Counted from the first letter of the stretch, positions 26,074 to 37,991 are shown. The stretch: DNA of 64,000 nucleotides from Sinorhizobium fredii (GCF_002944405.1 NZ_CP024307.1:3657001-3721000), one strand, 5' to 3'. Notes: generated by a model not told the origin, from the sequence alone. A program made the numbers and translations.

Positions 26074-26979
26074 ATGATCGATCGGACGCGGCGCATGATT
26101 CTGACGGCAGCAGCGGCAATGGCTGCCTTTTCCCTCCTGCCCGGCGCGGCAGCGGCGGCGGACAAGTTCAAGGCGGTGACCACCTTCACGGTTATTGCCG
26201 ACATGGCGCAAAACGTTGCGGGCGACGCGGCGATCGTCGAATCGATCACCAAGCCCGGCGCCGAGATCCACAATTATCAGCCGACACCGCGCGACATCCT
26301 GAAGGCGCATGACGCACAATTGATCCTCTGGAACGGCCTCAATCTGGAGCTCTGGTTCGAAAAGTTCTTCCAGAACTTCGACGGCATCCCGGGCGTCGTT
26401 GTCTCGGAGGGCGTCGAGCCAATGGGCATTGCCGAAGGCCCCTATACGGGCAAGCCGAATCCGCATGCCTGGATGTCGCCCTCGGCGGCGCTGATCTATG
26501 TCGACAACATACGCGACGCCCTCGTGAAGTTCGACCCGGCCAATGCCGAGATCTACAAGGCCAATGCCGACGCCTATAAGAAGAGGATCGAGGCCACCAT
26601 CGCCCCGATCAAGGCAGAGCTCGACAAGATCCCGGCGGAAAAGCGCTGGCTGGTTTCGAGCGAAGGCGCCTTCAGCTACCTCGCCCGCGATTTCGGCCTG
26701 AAGGAGCTCTACCTATGGCCGATCAATGCCGACCAGCAGGGCACGCCGCAGCAGGTGCGCAAGGTGATCGACGCAGTCAGGGCCAACCGCATTCCGGTGG
26801 TCTTCTCCGAAAGCACCATTTCGCCCGATCCGGCCCAGCAGGTGGCGCGCGAGACGGGTGCCAAATACGGCGGCGTGCTCTATGTGGATTCCTTGAGCGA
26901 GGCCGACGGACCGGTCCCGACCTATATCGATCTCCTGCGTGTTACGTCCGAAACGATCGCGAAAGGTCTTTCGCAATGA
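26074..26979 (+). CDS. sitA: SitA, periplasmic manganese-binding protein
   Basis: A 301-residue cluster A-I (ZnuA/MntC/PsaA-like) metal-binding lipoprotein-type receptor without a lipobox. A signal peptide ends near AAAAAD (residue 29). Likely metal ligands are His66 (EIHNYQPTP), His131 (NPHAWMSP), a Glu in SSEGAFSY and a C-terminal Asp. A GGAG site precedes the ATG. First gene of sitABCD; the stop overlaps the sitB ATG. Confidence 0.94.
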   Translation: MIDRTRRMILTAAAAMAAFSLLPGAAAAADKFKAVTTFTVIADMAQNVAGDAAIVESITKPGAEIHNYQPTPRDILKAHDAQLILWNGLNLELWFEKFFQNFDGIPGVVVSEGVEPMGIAEGPYTGKPNPHAWMSPSAALIYVDNIRDALVKFDPANAEIYKANADAYKKRIEATIAPIKAELDKIPAEKRWLVSSEGAFSYLARDFGLKELYLWPINADQQGTPQQVRKVIDAVRANRIPVVFSESTISPDPAQQVARETGAKYGGVLYVDSLSEADGPVPTYIDLLRVTSETIAKGLSQ

Positions 26980-27905
26980 ATCTTCAGGTAAAGGCCCGAC
27001 CTACTCCGCGGACGGGTCCTCAGGATGAGGGCGGCGGCATTCGCGTCCGCAATGCCACCGTCACCTACCGCAACGGCCACCGCGCCCTGCAGGACGCCTC
27101 CTTCGAAATTCCGACCGGCACGATCGCCGCGCTGGTCGGGGTCAACGGCAGCGGCAAGTCGACGCTGTTCAAGGCCATCATGGGCTTCGTCCGGCTCGCC
27201 AAGGGCGACATCTCGATCCTCGGGCTCGGCGTCCCGCAGGCGCTGAAGAAGAATCTCGTCGCCTATGTGCCGCAGGCCGAGGAGGTCGACTGGAATTTCC
27301 CGGTGCTCGTCGAGGACGTGGTGATGATGGGCCGCTACGGCCACATGAACATGCTGCGCATGCCGAAGCGGGCCGACCATGAAGCGGTCGAGGCGGCACT
27401 CGCCAGGGTCGGCATGAGCGATTTCCGCAAGCGCCAGATCGGCGAGCTTTCCGGCGGCCAGAAAAAGCGCGTCTTCCTTGCCCGTGCGCTTGCCCAGGAC
27501 GGTCGCGTCATCCTGCTGGACGAGCCCTTCACCGGCGTCGACGTCAAGACCGAGGACGCAATCATCCGTCTGCTCGTGGCGCTTCGCGACGAGGGGCGGG
27601 TGATGCTGGTCTCCACCCACAACCTTGGCAGCGTGCCGGAATTCTGCGACCGCACCATCCTTCTGAAAAACACGATTCTCGCCTACGGGCCCACCGAGAC
27701 CACCTTCACCCGCGACAATCTCGAACTCGCCTTCGGCGGCGTGCTGCGCCATTTCGTGCTCGGCGGCGACAGCCTGCACGACGATGCCGATCCCCGCCAG
27801 CTTTCCGTCATCACCGACGATGAACGGCCGCTCGTCATGTATGGCGCAAAGGGCCAGATGGTGACGCAACCGGCCAAGCCCGAAACCGAGGCGGACAAGG
27901 AATGA
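26976..27905 (+). CDS. sitB: SitB, manganese ABC transporter ATPase
   Basis: A 309-residue ABC ATPase with Walker [10 protein letters not shown], signature LSGGQKKR, Walker [13 protein letters not shown] and switch VSTHNLGS. The ATG overlaps the sitA stop by 4 bp. The C-terminal ~60 residues after the core are acidic and variable. It drives Mn(II) uptake with SitC and SitD. Confidence 0.95.
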   Translation: MNLQVKARPTPRTGPQDEGGGIRVRNATVTYRNGHRALQDASFEIPTGTIAALVGVNGSGKSTLFKAIMGFVRLAKGDISILGLGVPQALKKNLVAYVPQAEEVDWNFPVLVEDVVMMGRYGHMNMLRMPKRADHEAVEAALARVGMSDFRKRQIGELSGGQKKRVFLARALAQDGRVILLDEPFTGVDVKTEDAIIRLLVALRDEGRVMLVSTHNLGSVPEFCDRTILLKNTILAYGPTETTFTRDNLELAFGGVLRHFVLGGDSLHDDADPRQLSVITDDERPLVMYGAKGQMVTQPAKPETEADKE

Positions 27906-28762
27906 TCGCAACGCTTCTGGAGCCGTTCACGTATAGCTACATGCTGAACGCCATGTGGGTCAGCGCGCTCGTCGGCGCCGTCTGCGCCTTCCTCTCCGCC
28001 TATCTGATGCTGAAGGGCTGGTCGCTGATCGGCGACGCGCTCTCCCACGCGATCGTGCCGGGCGTCGCCGGCGCCTATATGCTCGGCCTCCCCTTCTCCC
28101 TCGGCGCCTTCTTTTCCGGCACGCTTGCCGCCGCCGCCATGCTGTTCCTCAACCAGCGCACCCGGCTGAAGGAGGATACGATCATCGGGCTGATCTTCAC
28201 CTCCTTCTTCGGCCTCGGCCTCTTCATGGTGTCGCTGTCGCCGACGTCCGTGAACATCCAGACGATCGTGCTCGGCAACATCCTCGCCATCACCCCAGCC
28301 GACACGTTGCAGCTCGCCATCATCGGCATCGCCTCGCTCCTGATCCTCTCGGCGAAATGGAAGGACCTGATGGTGACCTTCTTCGACGAAAGCCACGCCC
28401 GTTCGATCGGCATCAACACAACGCTCATCAAGGTGCTGTTCTTCACGCTGCTCTCGGCTTGCACCGTGGCGGCGCTGCAGACCGTCGGCGCCTTTCTCGT
28501 CATCGCCATGGTCGTCACCCCCGGGGCCACCGCCTATCTGATCACCGACCGCTTTCCGCGGCTGATCCTGATCAGCATCGCCATCGGCGCCGCAACAAGC
28601 TTCGCCGGCGCCTATGCCAGCTACTTCCTCGACGGCGCGACCGGCGGCATCATCATCGTGCTTCAGACGCTGATCTTCCTCTCCGCCTTCGTTCTTGCCC
28701 CCAAGCACGGCCTCATCGCCGCCCGCCGCCGCGCCTCCGAAGCGTTGGAGGTCACCCAATGA
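27902..28762 (+). CDS. sitC: SitC, manganese ABC transporter permease
   Basis: A 286-residue ABC-3-type permease with about eight hydrophobic segments and the family motifs [18 protein letters not shown] and [18 protein letters not shown]. It overlaps sitB and sitD by 4 bp each, so the operon is tightly coupled. Confidence 0.95.
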   Translation: MIATLLEPFTYSYMLNAMWVSALVGAVCAFLSAYLMLKGWSLIGDALSHAIVPGVAGAYMLGLPFSLGAFFSGTLAAAAMLFLNQRTRLKEDTIIGLIFTSFFGLGLFMVSLSPTSVNIQTIVLGNILAITPADTLQLAIIGIASLLILSAKWKDLMVTFFDESHARSIGINTTLIKVLFFTLLSACTVAALQTVGAFLVIAMVVTPGATAYLITDRFPRLILISIAIGAATSFAGAYASYFLDGATGGIIIVLQTLIFLSAFVLAPKHGLIAARRRASEALEVTQ

Positions 28763-29610
28763 TGTCGCTCGACATGCTCCTTGTCGTCTTCGAATTCGGG
28801 TTCATGCGCAACGCGCTGATGATCTCGGTGCTGGTGGCGATCCCAACGGCGATGCTCTCCTGTTTCCTGGTGCTGAAAGGCTGGTCGCTGATGGGCGACG
28901 CCATCTCGCACGCGGTCTTCCCTGGCGTCGTGATCTCCTACATCGTCGGCCTGCCGCTTGCCGTCGGCGCCTTTGCCGCCGGCATGTGCTGCGCGTTGCT
29001 CACCGGCTACCTCAAGGACAACAGCCGCATCAAGCAGGACACGGTGATGGGCGTCGTCTTTTCCGGCATGTTCGGCCTTGGCCTCGTGCTCTATGTGAAC
29101 ATCCAGAGCGACGTGCATCTCGACCACATCCTGTTCGGCGACATGCTCGGCATCGGCTGGGGCGACATCCTCGAGACGGGCCTGATCGCACTCCTCGCCG
29201 CCGGCATTCTCTCGCTGAAATGGCGCGACCTGCTGCTGCACGCCTTCGATCCGGCCCAGGCGCGTGCCGTCGGCCTGCCGGTCGGCTGGCTGCATTACGG
29301 ACTGCTCGCCATCCTGTCACTGACGATCGTCGGCGCCTTGAAGGCCGTCGGATTGATCCTTGCCATCGCCATGCTGATCGCCCCCGGCGCAATCGCTTAT
29401 CTGGTAACGCGGACGTTTCGCGGCATGCTGATCGCTGCGGTCGCCGTCGCCGTCGTCGCCTCCTTCTCGGGCGTCTACCTTTCCTTCTTCATCGACAGCG
29501 CCCCGGCCCCGACCATCGTCCTCCTGATGACGGCGATCTTCCTCGTTGCCTTCGCATTTTCCACCTGGCGGACGGCTCGGATGGAAGCGAAGCGGACGAG
29601 CGTCGAATAA
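28759..29610 (+). CDS. sitD: SitD, manganese ABC transporter permease
   Basis: A 283-residue ABC-3-type permease paralogous to SitC, with LKGWSLMGDAISHAVFPG and AVGLILAIAMLIAPGAIAYL. It starts in a 4-bp overlap with sitC at the first of two adjacent-frame ATG codons. Last gene of the operon; a degenerate palindromic repeat follows at 29620. Confidence 0.95.
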   Translation: MMSLDMLLVVFEFGFMRNALMISVLVAIPTAMLSCFLVLKGWSLMGDAISHAVFPGVVISYIVGLPLAVGAFAAGMCCALLTGYLKDNSRIKQDTVMGVVFSGMFGLGLVLYVNIQSDVHLDHILFGDMLGIGWGDILETGLIALLAAGILSLKWRDLLLHAFDPAQARAVGLPVGWLHYGLLAILSLTIVGALKAVGLILAIAMLIAPGAIAYLVTRTFRGMLIAAVAVAVVASFSGVYLSFFIDSAPAPTIVLLMTAIFLVAFAFSTWRTARMEAKRTSVE

Positions 29611-29619
29611 TTCACCAAA

Positions 29620-29660
29620 GCCCCCTCCCCACCTATGGCCCCACAAGCGGAAGGGTTCTT
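29620..29660. repeat. Degenerate copy of the 34-bp C-rich palindromic repeat
   Basis: A single, diverged copy of the 510-543 arm (CCCCCTCCCCA, CCCCACAAG, then GGAAGGG). It lies just after sitD. Confidence 0.5.
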
Positions 29661-29795
29661 GGGCTGGTCCTGACTTCGTTCTTCCGAACAGGATGCCCCT
29701 TGGACGGCGGCGCCATCATCCCCTATTGTGCGCCGTCTTTCAGGGGTAGAGCGGGCGCGCGGACATCGCCCTCTCCGAGGCGGAGCGACGGTGGC

Positions 29796-30692
29796 ATGGA
29801 GAAGAAGCAGAAAGGCCGTTCCGGCGTCGCTTTCTTCCTGTCCGCCGTGGCGCTGGTCTTCACGGCGATCCTGGCGACTGTGCTGCTCGCCAACGAGCAA
29901 CGCAATCTGAAACAGGTGCTGACGGCGATGGGGTTTCAGGACGTGCTCCGTGAAGCCGCGCCGACGCCGGCGCCCGAAGCGGCCCGCCCGCGTCCCAAGG
30001 AAACCGAGCCGTTGCGGGCGCTGCTGCCGGTCCGGACGTTCGCGGACCTCCGCACGCCCGAGCAGCAATTCATCCGGCAGATCCGCAGCGACCCGCGCGC
30101 TTTGTGCGAGCGCCTGCGCGAGGCCGGTTTTCGCGAACTTGCATGGAAGTCGGCCGAGAGCGGCCGCTGGGAATGTTCCTCGCTCGTGTCCTTTGTCCGC
30201 CCCGGCGCGGCGACAAGCTCTTCCATCTTCATCTTCGTCAAAGGCAGCGACGAGGATGAAATCACCTCGTTTCGGGTGAAGCTCAACATCGAGCATTCCG
30301 AAGACACCCAGGCGGTTACCAGTGCCGCGGCGACGGCCGCTTCGGTCTTCCTGAAGCAGGTGCACTGGGCCGATAGCGAAAGCGTCACGTTGAAGATACA
30401 GGCGCTCAGCGAATTCGATCTCAAGCGCTTCGGCAGCCGCATCCAGTTCAAACGCGAATCCGGCGACACGCCACGCTACAACTTCCTCGCCAACCAGGCG
30501 GCGCCCAGGCGGGCGAAAAGCGCCGCCGAGCTTTACTTCGATCGCGAGAAATGGCTGGCGCCATGGGATGGCTCGATTGTTTCCACCATCCGCGGCCCGG
30601 AAACTTGGAACAGGACTCCCGCACCACGCCAGCCGAGAACCGAAACCTTGCCTGACGGCGGCGACCCGACCGACAGCACCACGGTCCGCTGA
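29796..30692 (+). CDS. Hypothetical single-pass membrane protein
   Basis: A 298-residue protein I do not recognise with confidence. Residues about 10-33 (VAFFLSAVALVFTAILATVLL) form one membrane helix preceded by a Lys/Arg-rich start, so the bulk is probably periplasmic. A proline-rich linker (about 50-70) precedes a mixed alpha/beta region with two cysteines (ALCERLREAGF and WECSSLVSF) that could pair. The C terminus is Pro/Thr-rich and looks disordered. The ATG at 29796 is the first in the frame that gives the Lys-rich start. It may belong to a rhizobial family of unknown function (possibly DUF6030), but that is memory only. It is isolated between sitD and a convergent Lrp gene. Confidence 0.7.
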   Translation: MEKKQKGRSGVAFFLSAVALVFTAILATVLLANEQRNLKQVLTAMGFQDVLREAAPTPAPEAARPRPKETEPLRALLPVRTFADLRTPEQQFIRQIRSDPRALCERLREAGFRELAWKSAESGRWECSSLVSFVRPGAATSSSIFIFVKGSDEDEITSFRVKLNIEHSEDTQAVTSAAATAASVFLKQVHWADSESVTLKIQALSEFDLKRFGSRIQFKRESGDTPRYNFLANQAAPRRAKSAAELYFDREKWLAPWDGSIVSTIRGPETWNRTPAPRQPRTETLPDGGDPTDSTTVR

Positions 30693-30699
30693 CGAAGCG

Positions 30700-31131
30700 T
30701 CAGCGATCGATGCGGGTCGACAGAATGATCGACGACAGCGTCTTTTCGACGCCCTCGATCTCGCCGATCCGATCGATCAGCAGGTCCAGCTCGCTGATCG
30801 ATGCCGCGGCGACGATGGCGATCAAGTCGAAGCTGCCGCTGACCGAATGCAGGGTGCGGATCTCGCGGATCGCGCTCAACTCCGGCGTCACGCGGCTCAG
30901 CGCCCGCGGCGCGATCGTGATCAGCACATGTGCCTTCACCAGTCCCTTTTCGTAGCTTTCCGCCAGCCGCACGCCATACCCGGCGATCACCCCCTCGCGC
31001 TCCAGCCGCTCTATGCGCGCCTGCACGGTGGTGCGCGAAAGGCCGAGCCGCCGGGCGATCGTCGCCGTCGGCATGCGCGCATTGTCGCTGAGGATGGCAA
31101 GAAGTTCGCGGTCCTTGTCGGTGACCTGCAT
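30700..31131 (-). CDS. Lrp/AsnC-family transcriptional regulator
   Basis: A 143-residue Lrp-type regulator: N-terminal helix-turn-helix (LLAILSDNARMPTATIARRLGLSRTTVQARIERLEREGVI) and a RAM domain. It is divergent from the saccharopine-dehydrogenase-like gene across 124 bp, so it probably controls that gene in response to an amino acid. It ends only 7 bp from the convergent hypothetical gene. Confidence 0.9.
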   Translation of the reverse strand: MQVTDKDRELLAILSDNARMPTATIARRLGLSRTTVQARIERLEREGVIAGYGVRLAESYEKGLVKAHVLITIAPRALSRVTPELSAIREIRTLHSVSGSFDLIAIVAAASISELDLLIDRIGEIEGVEKTLSSIILSTRIDR

Positions 31132-31181
31132 ATCGTCGATCTCTTTCGGCGATATGCCGATTGTCGCCCTCCGATTTACTC

Positions 31182-31204
31182 GTTTTGATACTTCAAATCA
31201 ACAC
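31182..31204. promoter_or_regulatory. Candidate Lrp-type operator
   Basis: GTTTTGAT, a 7-base spacer, ATCAACAC: an imperfect dyad (7 of 8 positions pair) within the divergent gap between the Lrp gene and the saccharopine-dehydrogenase-like gene. Function inferred from placement. Confidence 0.35.
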
Positions 31205-31255
31205 TCCTCCGCAGGAAAATAGCCGCTGAAGAGGCTCATACCCTGGGGGAAAAGA

Positions 31256-32359
31256 ATGAAAGACATCGTTATCATCGGCGCCGGCAAGATCGGCTCGACG
31301 ATTGCCTGGATGCTCGCCCATACCGGCGATTACCGCGTCTGCATCGCCGACCGCAGCGCCGAGCAATTGCAGCAGGTCGAGAGCCACGACGCGATTTCGA
31401 CCGTCGCCATCGACATCGCCGACAGGAAGGCCCTCGTCGGCTTGCTGACCGGCAAGTTCGCGGTCTTGAGCGCCGCTCCCTTCCACCTGACGGTCGCGAT
31501 CGCCGAGGCTGCAGCGGAAGCGGAGATCCACTATCTCGACCTCACCGAAGACGTCGAATCGACCCGACTGGTCAAGGCGATCGCGACGGAGGCGAAGACC
31601 GCCTTCATCCCGCAATGCGGTCTGGCCCCCGGCTTCATCTCGATCGTCGCCAATGATCTGACCCGGCATTTCGACACGCTCGAAAGCGTGCGCATGCGCG
31701 TCGGCGCCCTGCCGCAATATCCGTCGAATGCGCTCAACTACAATCTCACCTGGAGCACCGACGGCGTCATCAACGAATATATCGAACCCTGCGAGGCGAT
31801 CGTCGAAGGGTCGCTGATCGAGGTTCCGGCAATGGAGGAGCGCGAGGAGTTTTCGCTCGACGGCGTCACCTACGAAGCCTTCAACACCTCCGGCGGCCTC
31901 GGCACGCTGTGCGAGACGCTGAAGGGCAAGGTTCGGACGCTCAACTACAAGACGATCCGCTACCCAGGCCACGCGGCGATCTTCAAGGCGCTGCTGAACG
32001 ATCTCGGCCTGCGCCACCGCCGCGAGGTGCTGAAGGATATCCTCGAGAACGCCCTGCCGACCACAACCCAGGACGTCGTCGTCATCTTCGTCACCGTCTC
32101 CGGCTTCCGCCAGGGCCGTCTCATCCAGGAGACCTATGCCAACAAGGTCTATAGCGGCGTCGTTGCCGGACGCATGCACAGCGGCATCCAGATCACCACG
32201 GCCGGCAGCATCTGCGCTGTTCTCGACTTGCTAGCCGAAGAAAAGATCCCGACCAGGGGCTTCGTCCGCCAGGAGGACATTTCCCTCGACACCTTCCTCG
32301 CCAACCGCTTCGGCCACTACTACGCCCAGAGGCACGAAACGGAACGCGCGGCGGGCTAG
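31256..32359 (+). CDS. Saccharopine dehydrogenase-like NADP-binding enzyme
   Basis: A 367-residue protein with an N-terminal Rossmann motif IIGAGKIGSTIAWML (residues 5-19) and the saccharopine dehydrogenase family layout, including HYLDLTEDVEST, CGLAPGFISIVANDL and a C-terminal domain. The family includes lysine-forming saccharopine dehydrogenase, carboxynorspermidine synthase and other reductive-amination enzymes. Without a partner LKR gene nearby its substrate cannot be set. GGGGGA precedes the ATG. The divergent Lrp regulator points to amino-acid metabolism, with lysine a reasonable guess. Confidence 0.82.
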   Translation: MKDIVIIGAGKIGSTIAWMLAHTGDYRVCIADRSAEQLQQVESHDAISTVAIDIADRKALVGLLTGKFAVLSAAPFHLTVAIAEAAAEAEIHYLDLTEDVESTRLVKAIATEAKTAFIPQCGLAPGFISIVANDLTRHFDTLESVRMRVGALPQYPSNALNYNLTWSTDGVINEYIEPCEAIVEGSLIEVPAMEEREEFSLDGVTYEAFNTSGGLGTLCETLKGKVRTLNYKTIRYPGHAAIFKALLNDLGLRHRREVLKDILENALPTTTQDVVVIFVTVSGFRQGRLIQETYANKVYSGVVAGRMHSGIQITTAGSICAVLDLLAEEKIPTRGFVRQEDISLDTFLANRFGHYYAQRHETERAAG

Positions 32360-32392
32360 ATTGCCACGCCTCTTACGAGGCGGATGGAGCGA

Positions 32393-32419
32393 GAATGCCC
32401 GGGCCAAGTCCGGGCATTC
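32393..32419 (+). terminator. Hairpin after the saccharopine-dehydrogenase-like gene
   Basis: Perfect 10-bp stem (GAATGCCCGG and complement) with a 7-base loop, followed by TGTGTCT. Lies 34 bp past the stop. A smaller CGCCTC/GAGGCG hairpin is at 32367-32382. Confidence 0.6.
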
Positions 32420-32449
32420 TGTGTCTACAGCGGAACTTGGAGTGTCGCA

Positions 32450-32577
32450 TCTCCCCCTCATCCGGCCTGCCGGCCACCTTCTTCCCGCAAGCGGGGCGAA
32501 GGGGTATGCCGCGCCCGCTCAAGTCCCCTCTCGCCGCGAGCGGGGTTAAACCCGAGGAGAGGGGCAATTCGGGCTCC
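32450..32577 (+). repeat. RIME-like mosaic palindromic element, copy 2
   Basis: Matches the minus-strand reading of 13512-13617: CCCCTCATCC, GGCCTGCCGGCC, a CTTCTTCCCGCAAGCGGGG hairpin, ATGCCGCGCC and a second hairpin around 32524-32563. It fills most of the 310-bp gap between the convergent saccharopine-dehydrogenase-like gene and atpC; no gene is seen in this gap. Confidence 0.75.
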
Positions 32578-32603
32578 AGACGTCCAGCGCGAGCAACAGT
32601 CAC

Positions 32604-32627
32604 AAAAAACCCCGCTCGAGGCGGGGT
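32604..32627 (-). terminator. Rho-independent terminator of the atp operon
   Basis: On the minus strand a 7-bp stem (ACCCCGC/GCGGGGT) is followed directly by a run of six T. It lies about 43 bp after the atpC stop. This is the clearest classical terminator in the window. Confidence 0.88.
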
Positions 32628-32669
32628 CCAATGCACTTATTGGTCGTTTCCCTTATCGGGATGTCCCTT

Positions 32670-33074
32670 TCAGGCGGGGATGACGATCTCCCCGAGCCTC
32701 GTCAGTTCGGCGATGAACTGCTCGACGCGGGTCTTCTTCTCGTCGATCGCGCCTTCCAACTCAGCGCGCGCCTCGTCGATGCGGTTTTCGAGGACCGTGC
32801 GGTCGAGTTCGTCGACATGCACCGCCGATTCGGCAAGCAGCGTGCAGCCGGTCGGCAGGATGTCGGCGAAGCCACCGAAGACGGCGAAACGCTCTGTCTT
32901 GCCGTCGGCCGTCTTGACCGTAACGACGCCCGGCTTGACGGTCGTCATGGTCGGAGCGTGGTTGGCCATCACGGTCATCTCACCCTCGGTTGCCGGGATG
33001 ACGACTTCGGTCACCTGCGCGGAAAGCAGCAGGCGCTCCGGGGAAACAAGCTCGAAATTGAAACTGTCGGCCAT
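32670..33074 (-). CDS. atpC: ATP synthase F1 epsilon subunit
   Basis: A 134-residue epsilon subunit with the N-terminal beta-barrel (FNFELVSPERLLLSAQVTEVVIPATEGEMTV is the start of this domain) and a C-terminal helical hairpin. It is part of the F1 central stalk that couples rotation to catalysis. The frame has a second in-frame ATG two codons upstream at 33080; the start at 33074 fits the usual N terminus MADSF. It is separated from atpD by about 120 bp and is the last gene of atpHAGDC. Confidence 0.95.
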   Translation of the reverse strand: MADSFNFELVSPERLLLSAQVTEVVIPATEGEMTVMANHAPTMTTVKPGVVTVKTADGKTERFAVFGGFADILPTGCTLLAESAVHVDELDRTVLENRIDEARAELEGAIDEKKTRVEQFIAELTRLGEIVIPA

Positions 33075-33193
33075 GACCATTCACTTCTGGTAAGCGCGCC
33101 GCGGAACGGCGGCTGTGCACGTCTCAGCCGCGTCCATGCGGCCGGAATGAAAACCGCGGCGCGAGAGGCCCGCGCCACGGTTTACGATGCCTG

Positions 33194-34735
<1,542 letters not shown>

Positions 34736-35617
34736 TTAGAGCGCTTCCGCGCCCGAGATGATTTCAATGAGTTCCTTGGTGATCTGCGCCTGCCGCTGAC
34801 GGTTGTAGTTGAGCGTCAGCTTGTTGATCATCTCACCGGCATTGCGCGTCGCATTGTCCATGGCACTCATCTTGGCGCCCATTTCGCCGGCGACGTTCTC
34901 GAGCAGGGCCCGGAAGATCTGGACGGAAATGTTGCGCGGAATGAGATCGGTGAGGATGGCGCCAGCGTCCGGTTCGTATTCGTAGATCGCCGATGCACTG
35001 TCTGCCTCGGCAGCAACCGGGCCGGCCGAGGCCGGAACGAGCTGCTGGGCGGTCGGAACCTGCGAAATGACGGACTTGAACTCGGAATAGAACAAGGTGC
35101 AGACGTCGAACTCGCCCTTTTCGAAGAGTTCGATGACCTTGTGGCCGATCCGGTCGGCATTCTCGAAACCGATCTTCTTGACCTCGCGCAAGTCGACGCG
35201 ATCGATGATCAGCGACGCGAATTCGCGCCGCAGGATATCGAAACCCTTCTTGCCGACGCAGATGATCTTGACCGTCTTGCCCTGGGCGAGCAGCTTGCGC
35301 ACGTGATCGCGGGCAAAGCGGGCGATCTGCGAGTTGAAGCCGCCGCAAAGGCCGCGCTCGGCCGTGCAGACGACCAAGAGGTGCGTGTCGTCGCGGCCGG
35401 TGCCCGTCATCAACGCCGGCGCGCTGTCGTCCCCGCCGACCGCCTGGGCGATGTTGGCGAGAACGGCAGCCATGCGCTGCGAATAGGGCCGAGCGGCCTC
35501 GGCCGCCTCCTGGGCACGCCGAAGCTTCGCCGCGGCGACCATCTTCATCGCCTTGGTGATCTTCTGCGTCGCCTTGACGGAGGCGATCCGGTTCTTCAGA
35601 TCCTTAAGTGAAGGCAT
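34736..35617 (-). CDS. atpG: ATP synthase F1 gamma subunit
   Basis: A 293-residue gamma subunit, the rotating shaft of F1. The N-terminal helix ([34 protein letters not shown] begins this helix) and the C-terminal helix ([31 protein letters not shown] ends it) are both clear. Fits between atpA (27 bp) and atpD (24 bp). Confidence 0.96.
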   Translation of the reverse strand: MPSLKDLKNRIASVKATQKITKAMKMVAAAKLRRAQEAAEAARPYSQRMAAVLANIAQAVGGDDSAPALMTGTGRDDTHLLVVCTAERGLCGGFNSQIARFARDHVRKLLAQGKTVKIICVGKKGFDILRREFASLIIDRVDLREVKKIGFENADRIGHKVIELFEKGEFDVCTLFYSEFKSVISQVPTAQQLVPASAGPVAAEADSASAIYEYEPDAGAILTDLIPRNISVQIFRALLENVAGEMGAKMSAMDNATRNAGEMINKLTLNYNRQRQAQITKELIEIISGAEAL

Positions 35618-35644
35618 CCGTTGTCCGTCCTAGTTGAAGTCCGC

Positions 35645-37174
35645 TCAGGCGAAAGACTTGGAGAAGCTGTCGATGGCAGCCTTCAGCTTGGCCTTGGTGT
35701 CGTCCGAGATCGCCTTTTCCGTGCGGATGGTATCCAGAACGGCCTTGCCTTCCGAACGCAGGTAGGAAAGCAGCCCGTGCTCGAACTTGCCGACCTGGTT
35801 GACCGGCAGCTTGTCGAGGTAGCCGTTGACGCCGGCGAAGATCACCGCGACCTGCTCTTCCGTCTTCAGCGGCGAGAACTGCGGCTGCTTCAGGAGTTCG
35901 GTCAGGCGGGCGCCGCGGTTGAGCAGACGCTGCGTAGCGGCATCGAGGTCCGAGCCGAACTGCGCAAAGGCGGCCATTTCGCGGTACTGGGCGAGCTCGC
36001 CCTTGATCGAGCCTGCGACCTGCTTCATCGCCTTGATCTGGGCCGAGGAGCCGACGCGCGAAACCGACAGACCGACGTTTACGGCCGGACGGATGCCCTG
36101 GTAGAACAGGTCCGTTTCAAGGAAGATCTGGCCGTCGGTGATTGAGATCACGTTGGTCGGGATGAACGCGGACACGTCGTTGCCCTGCGTTTCGATGACC
36201 GGAAGAGCGGTCAGCGAGCCAGCGCCCTTTTCGTCGGAGAGCTTTGCGGCGCGCTCCAGCAGGCGGGAATGCAGGTAGAAGACGTCGCCCGGATAGGCTT
36301 CGCGGCCCGGCGGGCGGCGCAAGAGCAGCGACATCTGGCGGTAGGCGACGGCCTGCTTGGAAAGGTCGTCATAGCCGATCAGCGCATGCTTGCCGTTGTC
36401 GCGGAAGTATTCGCCCATTGCGCAGCCGGCGAACGGTGCGAGGTACTGCATCGGCGCCGGGTCGGAAGCCGTGGCGGCAACGATGATCGAGTATTGCAGG
36501 GCGCCGCGCTCTTCGAGCACCTTCACGAACTGCGCAACCGTCGAGCGCTTCTGGCCGATGGCGACGTAGACGCAATAGAGCTTGTCACCTTCAGGACCAT
36601 TGTCGTGAATGGCCTTCTGGTTGAGGATCGTGTCGAGGATGATCGCGGTCTTGCCGGTCTGGCGGTCGCCGATAACCAGCTCGCGCTGGCCGCGGCCGAC
36701 CGGGATGAGCGCGTCGATGGCCTTGAGGCCGGTCGACATCGGCTCGTGCACCGACTTGCGCGGAATGATGCCGGGCGCCTTGACGTCGACGCGGGCGCGC
36801 TGCTTGGCGTTGATCGGGCCCTTGCCGTCGATCGGGTTGCCGAGCGCGTCGACGACGCGGCCGAGCAGTTCCGGACCGACCGGAACGTCGACGATGGCGC
36901 CGGTCCGCTTGACGGTGTCGCCTTCCTTGATGTCACGGTCGGAGCCGAAGATAACCACACCGACATTGTCGGCTTCGAGGTTCAGCGCCATGCCACGAAT
37001 TCCACCCGGGAATTCGACCATCTCGCCTGCCTGGACATTGTCGAGGCCGTAGACGCGGGCAATACCGTCACCGACGGAGAGCACCTGGCCGACTTCGGAG
37101 ACTTCTGCTTCCTGGCCGAAATTTTTGATCTGATCTTTGAGAATTGCGGAAATTTCCGCGGCGCGGATATCCAT
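35645..37174 (-). CDS. atpA: ATP synthase F1 alpha subunit
   Basis: A 509-residue alpha subunit with nucleotide-binding motif GDRQTGKT (169-176) and the alpha/beta signature [17 protein letters not shown] near residue 365. Non-catalytic nucleotide-binding partner of beta. Its ATG overlaps the atpH stop by one base (ATGA-type junction). Confidence 0.97.
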   Translation of the reverse strand: MDIRAAEISAILKDQIKNFGQEAEVSEVGQVLSVGDGIARVYGLDNVQAGEMVEFPGGIRGMALNLEADNVGVVIFGSDRDIKEGDTVKRTGAIVDVPVGPELLGRVVDALGNPIDGKGPINAKQRARVDVKAPGIIPRKSVHEPMSTGLKAIDALIPVGRGQRELVIGDRQTGKTAIILDTILNQKAIHDNGPEGDKLYCVYVAIGQKRSTVAQFVKVLEERGALQYSIIVAATASDPAPMQYLAPFAGCAMGEYFRDNGKHALIGYDDLSKQAVAYRQMSLLLRRPPGREAYPGDVFYLHSRLLERAAKLSDEKGAGSLTALPVIETQGNDVSAFIPTNVISITDGQIFLETDLFYQGIRPAVNVGLSVSRVGSSAQIKAMKQVAGSIKGELAQYREMAAFAQFGSDLDAATQRLLNRGARLTELLKQPQFSPLKTEEQVAVIFAGVNGYLDKLPVNQVGKFEHGLLSYLRSEGKAVLDTIRTEKAISDDTKAKLKAAIDSFSKSFA

Positions 37175-37740
37175 CAGCCGACCTCTTTCAGTGCAAGCTT
37201 AAGGGTAGAGAGTTTGGTGCGAAGGGAGGTGTCAATCTGGCGGGAACCGACCTTGACGATCAGACCTCCAAGAATAGACGGGTCGACGGTGACGTTGACC
37301 GCCACGTCTTTGCCGGTGACGCCCTTGAGCGTCGCCTTCAATTCGTTTTGCTGCGCCTCGGTGAGCGCATGTGCCGACGTGACGTCGGCAGTGATTTCGC
37401 CGCGGTGGCGTGCGGCAATCAGGCGGAACGCCCTGATGCTGCCCGGCAGCGCGAACAGGCGGCGGTTGCGCGCCACGACCTTGAGGAAATTGCCGACCAG
37501 ACCGGAGAAGCCGAACTGTGCGACGAGCGCCGAAACGGCCTTGAACTGGTCCTCGGCGGAAAAGACCGGGCTTACGATCAGCCGCTTCAGATCGTCGCTG
37601 CCATCGATCAGCGCCTGGACGCGATCGAGTTCGGCACCGACCGCCTCGACGGAACCAGCCTCCAGGGCGAGCTCGAAAAGCGAGGACGCATATCTTTCTG
37701 CAACACCGGAAATAAGCTGGGATGTGTCGGCCACGGGCAC
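37174..37740 (-). CDS. atpH: ATP synthase F1 delta subunit (stalk/OSCP)
   Basis: A 188-residue delta subunit with the N-terminal helical bundle ([24 protein letters not shown] starts it) and C-terminal [26 protein letters not shown], the classic delta signature. The start is GTG at 37740 after GAGAGAAG; a second GTG at 37734 would have better spacing. First gene of the F1 operon. The F0 genes (atpIBEF) are not in the window, which is the usual split arrangement in alphaproteobacteria. Confidence 0.94.
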   Translation of the reverse strand: MPVADTSQLISGVAERYASSLFELALEAGSVEAVGAELDRVQALIDGSDDLKRLIVSPVFSAEDQFKAVSALVAQFGFSGLVGNFLKVVARNRRLFALPGSIRAFRLIAARHRGEITADVTSAHALTEAQQNELKATLKGVTGKDVAVNVTVDPSILGGLIVKVGSRQIDTSLRTKLSTLKLALKEVG

Positions 37741-37991
37741 AAGCTTCTCTCAAATTCATCCAAGAGCGTCAGCAGCGGCGAACCGCCGGCGTAACATCTT
37801 GAATTTGCTGCAATAATTCGCAGGATATCGAGGCCTTTTCGACCCACTTCCCCCGCAATTCGCGGTTCGTCTAGCATAGGACGTTTGGACTCGCAACACG
37901 CCAACGGCACGAATGCGGCATAACACCGCCCCCTTCGACGGAATTTTGCCGTAAATTGCTGGAGCCCGGATTTGCGCCTGTCCCGAGTTCG

